NCBI GenBank assembly: GCA_036429605.1
Contig: JAVFKD010000002.1
Location: forward strand, 3,534,001 to 3,598,000
DNA from: Cladobotryum mycophilum
Lineage: Eukaryota > Ascomycota > Sordariomycetes > Hypocreales > Hypocreaceae
DNA length: 64,000 bases
Direction of reading: 5' to 3'
Shown: positions 11,658 through 24,000 of the stretch, piece by piece
Numbering within the stretch: the stretch's first letter is position 1
How the letters are laid out: every line of letters starts with the position of its first letter
Translations under genes and position numbers: made by a program
Notes under the pieces: model-generated
The model's database searches: none
Told to the model about the DNA's origin: nothing
What the model saw: only the letters and a program-made list of their open reading frames with translations

Positions 11658-12515
11658 CTTTAAGTGTCTCTTTTCTGTGACCGTTACCTCATGACGTTGA
11701 ATCCACAATCTTGGGCGAAGATGGCTGTCTCTCCCATCGCAATTCGACAAGGTCAAGCAAAAAGTGTGGGTGGAAGTTGGTGAATGGCCAAATTGCATGC
11801 AAGCCATCAAGCTTGGCCCAAGCTTCTCCTTTGTGTTGAGGCGTTAAGGCGTTGTGTCAGGGGTAGCGGTACGTACTTGATTGATAGGTTGTCTTAGCGT
11901 CGCGTGTTTCCGTGGGGGATGACTTGGAGCCTAAGCCACCTTGGCCACCTTGCTTGGCCACCCACCATCAGCCACACTTGGAACGCAACGGTTTTTTTGA
12001 AGCTACGTATCAAGTACCTGCCACTTTGTAATACGCACCTGCTATTAAAGGGTCAAATCCTGGAAGGCAGAAAGAAGGAAGGAAGCTCTCGAAACTCATT
12101 GGTGAAGCTTCCTTTTTCTGCTTCCTCTTCTAATCTCTTTTCTCTCTCTCTCTCTTCAACTAAAACTTCATCATTGCACTTGCGTGTCTTTTTTCTTTCT
12201 GTATCCCAATTGATTCAAACGTCGGATTTTCTTTGGATAATACGGCATTGCTCTTATTTATTGTTCTACAGCCGTCTTGCTCTTAGAAGGACGAGGTCTT
12301 ACGAAGCGCTGGTCGCAAAAAAGTCCCCCGCGGCGGCAGCAGTTGTCTCAGCATCGCTAGTGCAAAGTGTCCTCTCACTATCGACTCGAGGCGCAAGTCT
12401 GGGGAAAGCTCTTCGTTCTCCAGCTGTCATCTTTTTCGACACGCTCGTTTTTTAAAAACTTGCTCCTTTCTTGCAAGATAATAAACCGAAAAGAGACTCG
12501 CAAAATATTGTCACA
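11658..12515. other. Divergent promoter region, ALG8 / L-type lectin
   Basis: 858 bp between two divergent secretory-pathway genes. The half next to the lectin gene is strongly pyrimidine-rich on the plus strand (12,100-12,260). No supported ORF and no named element. Confidence 0.5.
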
Positions 12516-13934
12516 ATGCGCAGCTCGCTTCTACCAGCGACGCTGGCAACCTTGCTGGCAGCTAGCCTTGGCCAAGCACAGTACTTGATCAATGAGCTCA
12601 GCTTTGGATATTCGGGACGGTTGGTTGCTCAAGAACCATATGCCCACACATATGCCTGAAAGCTAATGTTTTTCTCTCTGTTTAGATTGAGTTCCCAAGA
12701 AAATCCAGGACATATCCCCAACTTCGCCATCTCTGGCCAGCCAACTTTGCCCGAGCTGCTCTCCAACAAGATCGTCCTTACTCCCGTATCGCCAGGCAAT
12801 TACCGCGGCGCTGTATGGAGCGAAAAGACTCTACTGCATCAAGCATGGGTCGCCGACGTTGACTTTCGTGCCAATGGCCCCGAACGGGCTGGCGGTATTT
12901 TGACCATTTGGCTGGCGCACAACGGAAACAAGCAGGTCGGCGCCAGCAGCGTTTACAAGGTCGGCAAGTTTGAGGGTTTGGCATTGGTCGTTGATACGCA
13001 TGGAAACACCGGAGGGATGCTCCGTGGTTTCTTGAACGACGGGACAGCCGACTACTCGCAACACCACAATGTGGACCAATTGGCATTCGGTCACTGCAAC
13101 TTCCCGTACAGGAACTTGGGACGTCCTTCACAAGTCAAGATGCGCCAGACATCAGATATGTTTAGGGTTGAGATTGATGGAAAACTTTGCTTTGAGACTA
13201 ACAAGATCAACATCCCAACCGGATACAACCTCGGTGTAACTGCCGCCACTCCAGACAACCCTGACTCCTTTGAGATCTTCAAGGTCGTCGTCATGTCCGA
13301 GGGTCCCAAGACAAACAACGACGCCCCTAATAACAATAATAACTACGACAACAGCAAGAACGATTATCATTATAGGCAACAACAGTCACAAAAGGACAAC
13401 CAAGGCTCAGGCTCAGGTTCAAACTCGGGCTCGGGCTCGAGTCCGGGCTCCAACAATGACTGGGAAAACATTGATGACGAGAAAGCTGATGTCTTCCAAA
13501 CATCCAAGGCCCAATTCCAGGACTTGCACAATCGTCTTCAAGTCACAAACCACCAACTTTCTGCCGTCTTCCGTACCGCCAACAAGCACCATCAAATGGA
13601 CGAAACACGACACACGGAGATCAAGAACATCCTCAAGGATTTCCAGAGCCAGCTAAACAAACTAAACGAGGTGTACGAGTTGCAACGTCGCATCGACAAG
13701 CTTGAGAATGAAATTCGCGGCCTGAGGGGCGAGCTCGGTCAGAAGATTGTCGATAACGAGAGAGCTTTCAGAGGGGTCTTGAGTAATCACCACGACTCTC
13801 TGTCGCGGAAGATGGTTGACACCGTTCCTGGCCACGGCAAGCTGATTTCCGTCATTGTCGGCTTAAACGTCCTCTCCGTTGTGGGCTACATTGTATACAA
13901 GAGGCGCAAGGCCACCCCCAAGAAGTATCTCTAA
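12516..13934 (+). CDS. L-type lectin cargo receptor, ERGIC-53/EMP46-EMP47-like
   Basis: This is a predicted type I membrane lectin that recycles between ER and Golgi and carries glycoproteins. Exons 12516-12619 and 12686-13934 give 450 residues. It has a signal peptide (about 1-21), an L-type lectin domain (about 25-245) with LSFGYSGR, the metal/sugar-binding region ALVVDTHGNTGG and the paired cysteines of FGHCNF and GKLCFETN. An Asn-rich then Gly/Ser-rich linker (about 255-295) follows, then a coiled coil (about 305-405, LNKLNEVYELQRRIDKLENE), a membrane segment (LISVIVGLNVLSVVGYIVY) and the tail RRKATPKKYL. The last four residues, KKYL, fit the KKXX di-lysine COPI retrieval signal. The layout matches ERGIC-53/EMP47; which of the two paralog groups it belongs to cannot be told here. 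Confidence 0.9.
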
Positions 13935-14273
13935 ACGAAAGGTATCACTATGAAGGTTATGTTTGACGAGGAGTGGGAATAAGCATGTTGAGTTGAGTGA
14001 GCATGGATGGGTAGTAAAGCGGAAAGCGTAAAGCGGAAAGCGGGAATATTGTATAAAAATCATGGTTATATATATCTTATGCATGCAACGGGATGACGTT
14101 ATTTGGTCTAGAAAATGAGTACATGTTTATTATGCCCTATGTCCCGGTATCCTGCCTACAAGTGATGTTACAATCTACCATGCCAAAGCCCCAATCATCG
14201 CGATCCTACATTATACCATATGTCATTCCATACAAATTCAACATACTAAACGTTCCAAGAAGGCCTCAGCTAT
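13935..14273. other. Convergent 3' spacer, lectin / aminopeptidase
   Basis: 339 bp holding two 3' ends. It has a short direct repeat of AAAGCGGAAAGCG type near 14017-14042 and no gene. Confidence 0.5.
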
Positions 14274-16115
14274 TCACTTTCGCTGCGCTTTCCCACCATT
14301 GATGACCTTGACCAGCTCCTCACCCTTGGGGGCCGCAGTCAAGTTCTCGTATCCGTCTTCAGTAACGAGAATGTCATCTTCGATCCGTACGCCACCGACC
14401 GAATAGTACCCCTCGAGCACGTCCTTGTCGATGAACTTGGCGTGTATTGGGTTGCTGAGATAGTATCCTTCAATGAACTCACGGCAAAAGTAGCTATCCA
14501 AGGTTAGCATTCAAATATTCCGAACAATGGGGTCTTGAGCAATGCAATTCAGTGATGAAGCCAAACTTACATGCCAGGCTCAACAGTTACAATCATGTTG
14601 GGTTGCAGGATCTGCCGACGCTTGATTGGCGCTGCAGAAGCAGGTGCGGTTAAGGCGGCAATCTCTATGCGTCTCATCTCAGACAGCATATTCGCCGTAA
14701 CCATCTGCCTCTTCCCGCCTTCTAATCCCAGACTCTCCTGAAGAAGCAGCGGGACGTCACCGGGCACGTCGTGAACCTCCAGGCCAACGTGATGGCCTAG
14801 TCCGTGGGGGAAGAAAGCAGTCACGGTGCCGGCATCGGCGACTTCGGCTGCATTTCCTTTGAGAATTCCTAGCTTCAGTAAACCGGCGAGACCGACTGCT
14901 GCTGCGTGCAAATGCAGCTTATGAAACTCGACACCAGGCTTAATGGCTGCAATGCAGTCTTCCTGCATCCGCTGAACGACAGAGTAGATGGCAGCAGCCC
15001 TCGGGGAGAACTTGCCCGAGATGGGCAGCGTGCGGGTAACATCGCTAGCATAGCAGTTCCACTCACACCCAGCATCGAAAACAACGAGCTCCTTTCCTTT
15101 CAGAGGTTGATCGTTGTCTTCGTAGTGCAACGTCGAAGCATTAGCACCAGCGCCGGCGATGACGGGGTAAGCTTGTGATCGGGTACCACGAGCGGTGCAC
15201 ACAGCCTGGAATATGGCTTCCATGTCGCGTTCATTGGTGAGGCCCAAGAGGTTCTCTGCAACCTTGCGGTGAGCGGCGCTAGAGACATCGTTGGCACGAC
15301 GAATCATGGCAATTTCATACGCGTCCTTGACACTGCGGGCGCGGTTCATGGCAGCCTGCAGACTGGAACCATCGACTTTGCCGACCGTCTTGGCCAGGGG
15401 CGGAGTCTGGTCCGGGTGAAGGAGGTAAAGCGTGGTAGACGGCCTGAGGTGTCTGTCCAAGAAGGTGGATAGCTGATTTGTGTATCGTGCTTCATCGACA
15501 TCGTAAAGTTGCATAGCCTTGGCGGCGCTGGGTGTTGAGCCGAACCAGAGGAGCTGACGAGGCTCAACATAAGGGATCCAGAGTATGAGCCTGTCTTTGG
15601 CGATTTCATATGTTACGGAGCAGTCATGGAAGTTGGCACCGGTGATATAGAAGAAGCTGGTGTATACTTAGTAATGGGTAATTAGACCTATGAAGGGAGT
15701 GTAATATCATACTATCTTCTCTGTCTCAATGGAGGAGGCTGATCCGAGTCCTCGTAGTTGACAGTGGGGAGACCAGGCAGATAGATGAGGCCATCTCGAA
15801 CGCCAAGCTCGGCGGCGACCTTGCGAGCATGTTGCTTGGCTGGATAGCAGAGGGCGCCCCTATTAGCTTTAAAATATCCATTACATAAACGAGGGATGTA
15901 CTGTATCGGTATCGTACCTGGGTATTTTTGAGAGCTCCAAGCTTCAAAGTCCTTCCTCCTCTCCAAATTGCTATGCCGAGGGTTAGCTGATAAGCTCCAT
16001 GACAGCTCCCTTCCTCTCACCGACGGGTCCAGGGTGAGGCGAGCACGGGCGGGCCGGGGCGGACCTACACGGCGTCAAACTCGTCTTCCAGCACAAAGTC
16101 GTAATCAAGCTCCAT
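14274..16115 (-). CDS. Xaa-Pro aminopeptidase (AMPP, peptidase family M24B)
   Basis: This enzyme releases the N-terminal residue from peptides with proline in position 2, using two metal ions. Exons: 16069-16115, 15918-15970, 15713-15839, 14571-15656 and 14274-14493, 510 residues. The metal ligands expected for M24B are all visible: Asp270 and Asp281 (VVFDAG...YASDVTRT), His364 (HGLGHHVGLEVHD), Glu435 (VTVEPGIY) and Glu476 (GGVRIEDD). An N-terminal creatinase-like domain (KYPAKQHARKVAAELGVRDG, then YEDSDQPPPLRQRR) precedes them. No signal peptide is seen from this start, so it is probably cytosolic. An in-frame ATG at 16259 would add 48 residues; I chose 16115 because MELDYDFVLED fits the usual short start of fungal AMPP. 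No frame problem is present in this gene. Confidence 0.9.
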
Positions 16116-16804
16116 GACTGGCGAAAGTCTTTGGTATGAATGAATCACTGCCTGGGATTGAAATGAAGTGAATCTGTCTCTCAGCTTGTTGAAGGTCCTG
16201 AAGATAGAAAGATTAAGTTCCAACGCGAGCTGTCCATCAATCAGCGTCGAGCTTGCCAATTCCGAGGGTCTTGGGAGTGCACGAATTAGGCTTAGCCTAT
16301 CTGCGGCTTCTTGCTGCAGCCATGTGCCTTTGGTGGCAATCGATTGGCTCTCGGGGCTCTGCCTACCGGGAGCTCTACTGCGATATTACTAAGCCCGTCT
16401 TTGCCTTGCTGGAAGAGCTGAAGCTCTTTTGTGAGGTGCACCTTGCCCTGCACTGATTCTACAGAGGTGGATAAAGAAGAAATTGCCCCCACGTAAGATA
16501 TCCAATGCTTGAAGCGTCTTAGTAATAAGTAGATAGACATATATCCACTGGGCCTATGGTCTTGAGTTTCAAGTTCTTCATCTCGTTATGATTAGGGCTC
16601 AAGCAATCAACCATGTATCAAATTCTCCAACTCCATGTATCCCCAAGGTAATTATGTAAATACTCCTCTCTCTAAAAAAAAAAAAAGAGCCCTGTTCACC
16701 TACCAAATCAAGACCATCCCCCCACCATTCCTCAGATTCAATTGGACAAATCCCTTTCCCCACAAGTTTCCCCAAACCTCTCCCTCTCTCACTCTCACCC
16801 ACTA

Positions 16805-16837
<33 letters not shown>

Positions 16838-17849
16838 GGTTACTCTTTATCCAAGGGTCCAACCGCCTTCAACCACGCAATCCTCGTTTCATATTCCTCT
16901 CCCCAAATAAGCCCCCTTTTGGGAAATAAAAGCATACAGGCCCAAAATTGGCTCAAGGAGACACTTCTTAATCGGATCCATTGCCGAACCGACCCTTTCC
17001 CTTCCATCTTCCGCGTCATCCCAAAGGGCCAATGCGCCGCTGCTGATCCCCCCAGTAGCTGACGAGTCCATCTAGCCCAAGAACAGAAGCCGGTTTCCAA
17101 GAAGGGGCACGGCATATACATACATACATACAAACGCACAACCCAGTAGCGATACACAAAGTTGTTATCGTCCCTGTTTGCGTAGTCCCTAGCAAGAAAA
17201 CCATGTGTGTACCAATAATTGCTCTTCTGATATACCTACCATAACTTGAGGCTTGCATGTGTCTAGACCGCAAAAGATGCCGCCTAGGAAGGCCGCAAAG
17301 AGTAACCCAGTTCGGGCCAAACAACTGGGCTTGGACGAAATCCGTGAGACCTGTATGAAGCCACACTGTATTCGGTGCCGAGTCGGCCTCGGCCAGGTAA
17401 CACAACGAATCAGTCACAATCAATGAATCATGCATGGCAAAAAGAGCGTCTGATCATCTTGTCAATATTGATAGAATCGTCATTCAAGTGTCCTCCCCAG
17501 GCACCTATACTAACAAAATACCATGCGTCAAGTCCATCACCGCATGCAATACGACCTTCATCCACACAATCCCGTCTTGTACATTCCAGTAGTCCTTTTT
17601 TATCTACAAAGCAACATGTGTATCAGCCGCCCAGGCAATGATCAAAAACCTCTAAAACACCCGTCAAATGTGAGGTATAAGTAAATGTAACCGTGAACAT
17701 GTATCGCGCCGAGCCGTTCCGTCCTCTGATCCCCAATATCCAAAAAAGAAAAAAATTGTTGATTGAAACTAGAAAAAAAACACACGCCTTGAATGGACCG
17801 TAGTTGAATCCGATATTGTTCAAAGAAATGGGTATCATGTGGTTGTCGT
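16116..17849. other. Intergenic region, aminopeptidase promoter / regulator 3' side
   Basis: About 1.7 kb. An in-frame upstream extension of the aminopeptidase is possible to 16259. A (TC)n tract lies at 16811-16837 and an ATAC repeat at 17114-17131. No supported gene. Confidence 0.5.
16811..16837. repeat. (TC)n microsatellite
   Basis: About 13 TC units in a longer pyrimidine-rich stretch (16775-16840). Confidence 0.9.
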
Positions 17850-20800
17850 TCACATCCCTTGAAATCCGCCTCTGCCAGAACCAAAGAAACTCCCCCAGTC
17901 GGGTTGCATACCGTGATCCGTAAACATCTGCTCTATTTGCTGCTCCTGCTGACGCTCTCTCCGTATCCGACGGTGGAATGAAAACCCGGTACGCCGCTGC
18001 TGCTGTGGTGGTGGTTGCTGTTGTTGAGGTGGCTGCGGCTGTGGCGGGGGCTGCTGTTGCTGTTGCTGTTGATGCTGCGAATGTCCCGAATGCATTGACA
18101 GAACACTACTAGAATCGTACATATTTCCAGAGAGGCTCATTGCTAGTTGATTCTGCTGGTGTTGCATCATGTATGGTGGAGGCTGACCCATGAACTGGTC
18201 TCCCACATCTTCTAGTGATGCAGGAAAAAGAAGTTGGGATCTGCTGCCTGGTGAGGCATAGAGACTGGGGGAACATCTGGCTTTCCTGGGTAGCCTAGCT
18301 CCACCATGGGTTGGTTTGGGTAGGCAAAGGGATCGTCGGATGGGAACATGAGCGAATCCACCTTATGGACTGGGTTATGGCCTCCATATTGATGAGCTTG
18401 GAATTGGTGTCGGTGCGAGCTTTCCCCGGTGCTGGTAGAGTCTGGGGTTGCTCTGGAAGAGAGATCCATCGGCATAAGATCATGCATGTTCCCTGAAAAG
18501 GTAGCGTCTTGAAACCCATGCTCCGACGAATGAGGCATGCTCTCGATAGAACCTCTCGAGTTCGGTGTGCCACCAAACCCCCTAGTGACATACCACCACT
18601 GCGGTTTCGCATCAAATCCTGTGGTCTATGCAATGACATACCCCCAGCCAATGCAGGATTGAGAACCCCTTTGCCTGTTGGAGCAGTTCTCTTCTTCGAA
18701 GTGGTTGGCCGCGACTGACCCTGATCAAGTCTCTCGGACAGTTGGTCAAACAATGGCTTGAGTGCATTGGTTACCCTCTCCGCAGAGAGGCTCCTCTCGG
18801 CCAATTCAGCAATCATTTGTCGCCCCGCATGCGCATCCGCCAACACCTCGGCGGAGCCTGGCTTCTCCGGATTCTCAATAGCGTAAAAGACCAAGGATAA
18901 CACAGAAAAGAATTCAGTGTAAAGCATAAACCAATAGGGTCCACTGAGAACGCGCTGCTTCCGGATTTCGAGACCAATGTGGACTATGTTGCGAGAGACA
19001 CTAATGGCAGCAGCAGCACAGGCATAAGACAGTTCATCGACCCTACTACCTTGACTCAACCGTGGCGACACATAGTGAAGGAATGGTCGATACAAGACAA
19101 GCTGTACGTGTGCATATGCAAATCGTAGCAGGTGTCGTACACTAAAAAGACATTAGCATCATCATCCTAATATGTATCCAAAAGGTGAACAAATGGCGCA
19201 TACCGAACCACTTCTACAGGCCCATCAGGGCTTGGTCGCCAGGTTTCCGGGAGCCTCTCATACCAGTTGTGCAGGTCGGTTTCTATTTCCTTGATCCGGC
19301 TATAGCTTATTAAGTAGGTAGATGTAATCTTGTCGCCTTTCATAACGCTTGGGCCAAGGCCTTTTGTGGGATAGACGTATTTGACAATCTTGCCCAAGAT
19401 TTCCATCAAACGAGTGTGCGCATTAAATGCTTGGAAAAATGATGGTGTCCCCAACGGCGGTTGCAATATCCCCCGCTCGTAATAAAATCGTCATCGACCT
19501 CGATAGGATATTGTTGATCAATGTCCTCGCTGTTCAAAAGAAGAGGAAATCCAAGCATTGTTGAGACATAAATGTCCATCTGTCGTATCACATAGAAAAC
19601 ACGTCTTCGTACTTGCTGCTCGATATCGCTTATCCGCTCGTGCTGCAAATGCCGGTGAAGTCCTATTCGTAAAGCTGATCGTAGCGCAATTCCAAGGAAA
19701 GAGTAACAAGTGCTGAGGTTCGCTGTAGACTGAAGGAAAAGAATTATATAAAGGAGTGCTTGGATGGAAACGAGGCTACGGCATTCCGTGACATCTCGTA
19801 AGAGAGCTTTGGATATTTTATAATATTTAACACTAGGAGGATGGTTAGCACATGAAATTCTCATGCAAAATCACACACGGCTCGAGGTTACCCTTCATCA
19901 ATGGCAATCTTGTACGTCACATTGCCCAATGTGGATTCGTCTAGATTGTTATACATGCAACCAAGTGCAAGAACGGCATAAAAAAGGCTGAGGAACTGAG
20001 TGTCCTCTTGACTGAGGTTGTCGAGTGGTCTCTCGTAAATGGCCTCAAACTTCTCGTAAAAGGCAGGCACATGAACGATACGGACAAGACAAGTTGCGCA
20101 ACTGAGTGAGTAGTAGCATAGTTTGCGGGCGACTTCTTTGGGCGGCAGTTCGGGAAAATGAGACATGGATGAAAATGGCGAGCCTCCGATAGGGGATGGG
20201 GCTTCGAGAAGGCCAGCGGTTCGGTCGGGTCGGGGGAGGAACGGCGCCTTTCCAACAGGACCAAGCATGCCGCGGAAATGCTCCTTCATCCGTCTCAAGA
20301 AAACAGAACCTGACGAGGTGCCATGGAAATCCCAGCCGCCCCTCTCATCGATTTCCAGCTGGCCAATGGAGTCGATCATGGAAGTAAGGTGAGTGTCATT
20401 CGAGTCAGGTTCGGGAGGTTGAGTAGCACGTATTTTCGTCGTTTGTAAACGCGCCTGCTCTCGATTGTGAAATTCCTGCTGAATAGAAGGATCGAGGTTT
20501 GGGTCCATCAAGTCGACATCGGGCATAAATTTGCGCAGCAGCGTCTCGGCACGTTGCAGTCGACTTTCGAGGGCTTCAATGTATTGTGGTGCTGGATTCC
20601 TCCTTCTGTTGGACGGTTTATCATATGTACATTCTACAAAAGGTCAATGTCAGCGAACAATACCGATTTTCAGGCGCAAACTCGATAACATCATTGATGA
20701 ATGGCGATGGGAAACGCGGAGTGGCAGATTCGGTCCGAAGGGGTCGCATGGGCATACCATAACTGTAGACGGAGCAGTGAGTGCAGGGCTGCTTGCCATC

Positions 20801-21022
20801 GCACTTGATCTTCTTGCGACGACACTCATCGCAGGCGCGCGTTACTCTCCTTCGTTTCTGAATAGGTTGTGATGGTGCCGAAGATTCAGCGTCTGCGCCG
20901 GTCATCTTCTCGTCGATCTCGGTTTCGGATTTGGTGCTCTCAGCCGGCGACGGTGCATCGTGGATAGACCAGTCGCCGGCCGTATGTGGCCCGCCTTCAT
21001 CGTCGGACATGTCGGCGGGCAT
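17850..21022 (-). CDS. Zn(II)2Cys6 fungal transcription factor with Gln/Pro-rich C-terminus
   Basis: Exons 20758-21022, 19892-20633, 19204-19832 and 17850-19141, about 976 residues after frame repair. The zinc cluster is at Cys64, 67, 74, 80, 83 and 90 (RACDECRRKKIKCDGKQPC), fitting CX2CX6CX5CX2CX6C. A short coiled-coil dimer region follows (about 103-124, PQYIEALESRLQRAETLL), then the middle fungal-specific transcription factor domain (LCYYSLSCATCLVRIVHVP, ALRIGLHRHL, RRRVFYVIRQMDIYVSTMLG). The C-terminus is Met/His/Gln/Pro-rich with poly-Q (about 17998-18072) and is probably an activation region. Three one-base losses at homopolymers break the frame: C run 19470-19474, C run 18578-18582 and A run 18225-18229. 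Each repair joins sensible protein. It binds DNA in the nucleus; the target pathway cannot be named from sequence alone. Confidence 0.85.
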
Positions 21023-24000
21023 GCGAAAGACTAATTACACGTCAAGGCCATGTTAGAAAACAACAATCCTCTTTGTCGATGTCGTTAAATGGCAGCGTCG
21101 AGATGGAATAATAATAAAAAACGTACGCTGGCTCCCTCGCTATAGGGAAGAGGGCGGGGCTGAGTAGAGTATTGCAGCAGTGGGCGGGCACTATAGCTGT
21201 GGTTTGGCGGTGGTTGTGGTGGGTTGTGGTGGTTGTGGTTGAAGGAAGAGCGCGGCTGCCCTTTGGTTGCTCTGGAACAAGACTCAAGAACTCGAAACTG
21301 GACGACAGGACCCCGGGGATGCAAATTCGGTGGCAGCTCGTGTGCCAATTGCCCCGGTGCCTGCCAATCTAGGCCATTAGACTGACAATGTCGTCTCTGC
21401 CCAGCGTCGACGATAATCTGCAAGGCGAGAAGTGATTGAAGCGATGCGATGGTTTCGTTTTTGTTCGGGAGCGAAAGTTGGATGTGGAAGAAGGGGAAGG
21501 GAAAACTCTCCGGGGCGCTGCGACCTCAGTGATCGATCAGCAGCGTCTGCAACACAACTCGAGACCTCCAGCTCCAGTCCAGTGGATTTGGGGGGAAGAT
21601 TGGGGCCTGTGGCTGGTGAAAACTTGCAGGACGACAGCGCTGGGGGGAGGGAAGATGCCGGGCTGAGAGCGCTATTACGAATTCAACCTGCCCACCAGCA
21701 AACAGACAGACAGACAGACGGCCCTGACGAGACGAGTCAAGGTTCCAGGACAGAGCAGCGCAGAGCAGAGCAAGAAGGTCGCAAGTGCAGTGCAGTGCAG
21801 TGCAGTGCAGCAGTGGTGGTGGTCGTAGTGGTAGTTTGGTGGAACAGGTGGGTTTAAGTGATACCGTGTGTTTCTAATTCTCTTCGCACTGTACTTGGGG
21901 CGGGAACGAGAGAGAAAAAACTTGTCTCCAAGTCCGTACTCCGTACCCACGGGCGATTCGATGCTACTCTGCAACTGAGTCTCTTGTGGAGACCCTCTTC
22001 CAAAATCAGTCGTCGAATGCGATGCAAGAAACAGGGCGAGTATGCTGCTGTGCATTAGCAGCACACTAGCATGGAGCTCAGGCACATCGGTGACTCTTCT
22101 TGTATTCACCCCAAGAGAGGGATCATATCAGCAACCAAACCCTCGCAAGGTGAGAGAGAGTCTCGGCAATCAAGAAAACAGGCAGCAAAGTTGACTTGTC
22201 TGATCAGATAGGCGGTATTGGCTACGGGGTTACTCTCACAGAAACAGGGGGTGGTTGTCCTAGATGGACTCTCCTGATCCTGGTGCATGTGGTGGGAGGG
22301 CCAATCTAGGAGATTTCTGAGGCTGGACGAGCGGCTGGACACGTACTCGTAAGCACCCCCGATTGATGGTGTCGTGCCATGTATGTACAAGCAACTATCC
22401 GCCAGCCTGATTCAGTACTAACTCCCGATTAGTACCTGCAAAAGTGAGCACATTGAATTTATTATTAGACTGGCCTGGAACCTTGAAGGACATCTTTCAG
22501 AGCTGCAACGGAGATGTTGATGGACCAACACGGGATATGCAGTTCAATGGTTACCAGAGCTCACTCTCTATGATGGCGCCATCTCACATGCAGCAGATAC
22601 ATACTTTCTGCAAGGGGAAGCATTGCAAGTCAGGAGCAGCAAAGAAGGACATTTCTTGTACTCGTTACATTCGCTACATACAAGTACATACAATGTTGCT
22701 TCTCCCGGCCGGTGGGCCAATGCAGAGAACAGATGGAGGCCGATGCATGAGTCTCACCAATGGTAGGCGAGCGAGCGATCCGCCCTGCGGCGCTCCCGAC
22801 CAAACCCACCACCAAGCAGACCCTCCCACGAGTCGAGTCGCGTGGAGGTGAACCGGGGGTGTAGGAGCACACTCGGTCTCAACCCATTTTATTCCCGTGT
22901 GCCGCACAGCATCAGCATCATCATCATCATCATTATCACCCTCCATGACAAAGGACTAATGCAACCGACGTGAGCGGCTACCCCATGGCCGAGTCCCTAA
23001 GATGCCCTCTCTATTTAATCAGACGTTAGAAAGCCGGATATATCTTTACAAGACAAACGATGCATGCAACCGAACTCAAGCTAAAACGGCCAAGACTTTG
23101 GGTTTGTGCTCCTAGAAACCTAAATCCGGCTGGGAGAGAAAATAAGTCTACCGTTTGCTTGGCATCACCAAGACACCTCCACGAATTCACAGTATCTTGA
23201 TCACGATCAACCCGAGAAATTGTTCATCATCCTTATGTCCAGTCTGGGGTTCATGGATTTCGAATACCCTTGCCCACAGTGGCATGTGGATGGGTGTCTC
23301 AACCGCTGTTGTCTATGCATGCCAAGCCATTGTGGAACGCTGACTCTGAGACCAACCCTAGGGATCGAAAGATAGATAACCAAGCAAACTACCTACCACG
23401 ACACGGATTCGCGCGTTTTGTGTCTGCAGCTCTTTTTCGATAATAAAGCAGCCGAGATATCAAACTTTTTTCCACAATGCAATATTCTGGATCCCCACAG
23501 CACAGCCAGCGAGGATTTCGACACTGAGATATTGGCGTTGTTTACCATGCCATTTCCAAGCCACCAAGGGTTGTTATTACATCATTATGCTTTTGCCAAG
23601 CATTTGACGGAAATTCGCCGACAAATCAAATGTCATCATCTAATATTTATTTGTCTCCTAGTCGTCCTAAAGGAGCATCGTCGGGGTTGGATGATAAGGG
23701 CCATGGACCTTGGCAAAGAAGCTTCTCTCTCGATACGCCAGTCAATCTCAGTCCACTCCACGGACCATCCCACCAGGAACCCGAGTCCTGAATGCGGTTT
23801 GCAACCCGTAGAAACAAGAGACAAGGACAAGGGTATTGAGGCCCAAGCAGAGCAACGACATCAGCTGGCACGAGTGGCTAATACCTACTTACTTGGGTAC
23901 ATTCAATTTGCCTGTTTGGACTTTTTTGCTGACGCTTACGGCACGCACTCATTAACAGTTATAAATTGACTGCCTTGTAATCACCGAGAAACAAGCATCA

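Noticed and set aside
11904..12455. 183-codon plus-strand frame upstream of the lectin gene
   Set aside because: It is a Ser/Leu-rich translation of a pyrimidine-rich promoter, ends before the lectin start and has no domain.
23418..23969. 183-codon plus-strand frame in the 21-25 kb spacer
   Set aside because: No domain, signal or coding-like pattern, and no supporting splice structure.
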